Positions 61,456 to 64,000 of a DNA stretch of 64,000 nt are shown one piece after another (position 1 is the first letter of the stretch; each line of letters opens with the position of its first letter). Under the pieces are notes generated by a model. The model was not told the DNA's origin. It saw only the letters and a list, made by a program, of their open reading frames with translations, and did no database searches. The translations under genes and the position numbers were made by a program. The DNA comes from Lanius collurio (taxonomy: Eukaryota > Chordata > Aves > Passeriformes > Laniidae): contig JACBWW010000045.1 of the NCBI GenBank assembly GCA_020086605.1, positions 2,211,379-2,275,378 of the forward strand, read 5' to 3'.

Positions 61456-64000
61456 CCCCTCCATCCCTGCCGGTGACATCAAGCCCCGTTGCCATGGCGA
61501 TGCCGCTCTCCCGGCACAGGCTCAGGTGGGGATCCAGAGCCGCCAATCCTATGGAAAGGAGGATTAGGGTCCCCACGGCACCCCTGTGCCCAACTTCCCC
61601 TGGCGAGGAGGGCGCAGGATCCCTTCAGGAACACTTTGGGAACACTTTGGGATCAGACGCCGTCACCTCCACCCAATGGGGACAAATTGGGTGCTGTGGG
61701 GTGCTGGGGATCCTTGGGATGAGGGCAGGAGCAGGTGAGCCAGGCAGGAGCTTCCAAAGGTCACCGCTTTATGGAGAGTTCCACGGCACAGCCACACCTG
61801 GAACACCGGGAAAAACCCGGATTGTGGCCTCTGCCTCGGCTGGAATGTGTCAGCGACACCAAAGCAAACAGCCCTAAGGTGGGAGAGGCCCCGTGGAACG
61901 GGAACGGGTCTCATCCAGGGCAGTGGGATACCTTGGAGTGGTGGGAATCCGTCTGGGAGAACGGGGAAAACCTGCTCCCAGCCCTCCCTGTGTTGTCCTG
62001 CAGCAGGAATTCCCTGCCCAGGGAAGCAGAGTGCCAGCTTTTCCCACCCAGCCATGGGAAGGAATCAGTGGTGCCCAACCGGGGGGATTCCTTGGATGGT
62101 TCAGGGAAAAACAAAACAAACATAAATTAAATGGGAAATGGTTCCCAGCCTCAGGTGCAGAGGTGACACCGGGACTGGGCTGGGCTCTGGGTAGGAGCAG
62201 GAGGGGATCCCTATCCTGAGGGGCTGAGCCAGGGGGTTCTGAGCAGGTCCAGGGGACAGCAACCCCTCATCCATTTCCAAAATCCCAGGCATGGTGAGCG
62301 ATCCTGTTATTTCCACAAGGAGTCACTGAGATTTCCATCTCCCTTCCCTTTTCCTGCCCTGCTCCTGCCCCGGCATTCCTGGGGCTATCATGGACATTCC
62401 CGTGGGGGTGTCACGGGTTTTGGGGCACTCAGCTCCCACACAGCTCCATCCTGGCGTGCTGCTCCAGGCTCCCATTCCGTGAGGGAGCCAAAAGCCACCC
62501 ACAGACCTGGTGATACCCGGAGTCCTCACCTAGAGCTGAGGAGGGACAAAAAAAGGCATTGCTGAATTCCCAAACTCTTCATCTTTTTGGGACCCAGGAG
62601 CTGCCTCGTGTCCTATCCGTGCCCCCTTCCCACACATCCCGCTGTGCCTTTCCTGCACTCTGTGGATTCTGGACTCTTGACTTCCCTCTCCTCTCTCCTT
62701 GCCTCCCTTGAAACCTCATTAAAACAACATTTTTGGGATTGACCTGGGTGATTTTCTCTCACCTGCTCCATTCTAAAGGGACTGGGATGGTGACACCCGG
62801 CATCATTCCCAAAAGTCCCGGCTCTCCTGCCTCCCCCGCCGCTGGCAGAGTCTCTCTGAGCCCAATCAGCCCCTCATCAAGTGATGAGCTGCAGCCCAAT
62901 GTATTCCACAGCCTCTTCACATTTAAATTACCTGAGAAATTTCTGAGTGGGAAAAAAAAATAGAGAAAAATGGGATAAAACAGAGGAGAAAAAAAAAAGG
63001 AAAAGAAAAAGAAAAATTCGGCTGAACACCAGGAAAAAATTGCTTAGTGCAGAAATCCAGGGGATGGTTCCCCCAGGAAAGCGCTGGAGTTATTTAAAAC
63101 TCGCCTAAATAAAAAACATCGGTGGGGAATAAACTCCTCTCATCCCAAAGGCACCGTGGGACCGGGGAGAGATTCCCCCTAAGTGTTTTCTAGGATGAAA
63201 GGGATGAGATCCCACCAGGCTGGAATGTGTAGCCCCACCACCCTGGCAGGGGCACAGCCACCACCCTGGAAAGAGCTTTTCCAAGGAGAAAATTCGGGAT
63301 TAACCCAAATGTCTGTAAAACAACCCAGGGATTCTTTTAAGGATATGGAATGCATGGAGACATCCAAAGAGCCGTGTGCCCATGGAATAACAGCCAGCCA
63401 GGCAGGATGGGTGCCAGGGAAGCAGTGAAATCAGAGCATCAAACCCAGCCACGAAGGCGATGTCAAGGATTCGCCTTTCCCATGATTTATCCCATCATTC
63501 CCGTGCTCAGGCTCCGGGAATCTTGCACCTTCTGCAGATGTGCTGCCTGATTAAAATGATGCAACATTTTTGCTGGCTGTGTCATAGGATTTCGATTTTA
63601 AAAAGCCCCATATTCCACCTGGAAATCCAGGAGCTTCCCACCTGCCCCAGGGGGAGAGGGAAGGTGGGGGCTGGGGGTGTTTAATCCATCGGGAAAGGAC
63701 AGAGCAGGGAAATGCAGCAGCACGAGGCCATGGGCCTCCAGAGGAAAATTTTATGGGGCTGAGAAGTCGCTGCATAATAGGCTGGGGAAGGAAGTATTAA
63801 AATCTTTAACCGGTTTTCAGAGCTGCGATAATTAAGGTGTTGCAAGCTACAATTGCCTGGAAAAAAAAAAAAATCCAAAGGCAGGGAATAAGATTTTTAT
63901 CGCTTGCAGAAGTGGCCACTCATGGATTTGGGGTTTAGAAAAAAAAATTAAAGAAAAAGAATAAAACCCTGTAAGAAAGGGGAAAATTCAAAGGTGGCTG
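61456..64000. other. Gene-free flank upstream of EFNB1
   Basis: No exon-like frame or RNA gene is recognisable. Short tandem duplication (AACACTTTGGG twice near 61,630) and A-rich runs at 62,950-63,020 are the only structure besides a possible CR1 scrap. An AT-rich, repeat-free end (63,750-63,900, with TTAACCGGTTTTCAG and CGATAATTAAGGTG) could be a distal regulatory element. STARD8, the usual upstream neighbour, is not visible. Confidence 0.65.
63018..63110 (+). mobile_element. Possible decayed CR1 fragment
   Basis: CGGCTGAACACCAGGAAAAA and GGAGTTATTTAAAACTCGCC resemble CR1 3' landmarks (AGGCTGAACATCAGGAAAAA and ATTCAAAACCCGCC) in the right order, but the middle part does not match well. Confidence 0.35.

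Noticed and set aside
60491..61576. 361-codon minus-strand frame as a repeat protein gene
   Set aside because: It is the translation of a stop-free minisatellite, with equally long frames on the opposite strand.
61456..64000. Searched for STARD8 3' exons upstream of EFNB1
   Set aside because: No START-domain-like frame on either strand; the gene, if nearby, is outside the window.

Overview
The window is vertebrate, and most likely bird, nuclear DNA. It holds one protein-coding gene, ephrin-B1 (EFNB1), on the minus strand. It also holds CR1-type LINE 3'-end fragments of the kind scattered through bird genomes, one solo LTR, and many GC-rich minisatellites. All five coding exons were rebuilt from the sequence with canonical GT/AG splice sites and compatible phases. 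They give a continuous 1005-base reading frame (334 residues plus stop). The [10 protein letters not shown] receptor-binding loop and the YYKV C-terminus identify ephrin-B1 rather than B2 or B3. The assignment to birds rests on the CR1 elements and the avian-like ephrin sequence; anything finer, such as passerine, would be a guess.

Layout from low to high coordinate. 1-9,150 is gene-free flank downstream of EFNB1, with several tandem repeats and two CR1 fragments. About 9,150-13,242 is the EFNB1 3' end. The likely 3'UTR runs to about 10.54 kb, and a canonical AATAAA further out at 9,167-9,172 could end a longer form. Exon 5 (13,243-13,631), exon 4 (14,584-14,712) and exon 3 (15,647-15,739) are clustered. 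Intron 2 is 13.4 kb and leads to exon 2 (29,157-29,434), which carries most of the receptor-binding domain. Intron 1 is 28.9 kb and holds a solo LTR, CR1 copies, AT-rich islands that look like non-coding regulatory elements, and several small CpG-dense patches. Exon 1 (58,324-58,439) sits in the promoter CpG island (about 57.7-58.96 kb).

Between 59.0 and 61.46 kb, just upstream of the promoter island, is about 2.4 kb of strand-asymmetric DNA. It consists of a T-rich block, degenerate AT-rich repeats, and a 700-base minisatellite whose minus strand is purine-rich. The last 2.5 kb shows no gene. The usual vertebrate neighbours (STARD8 upstream, PJA1 downstream) are not visible.

I found no CRISPR, operon, integrated virus with coding capacity, or new enzymatic system. 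The most unusual features are the strand-asymmetric block upstream of EFNB1, an AT-rich island with a perfect hairpin in intron 1, a sense-oriented solo LTR upstream of exon 2, and the odd 3'UTR terminus. Hundreds of open frames exist because the DNA is GC-rich and repetitive; apart from the five exons I consider them chance.
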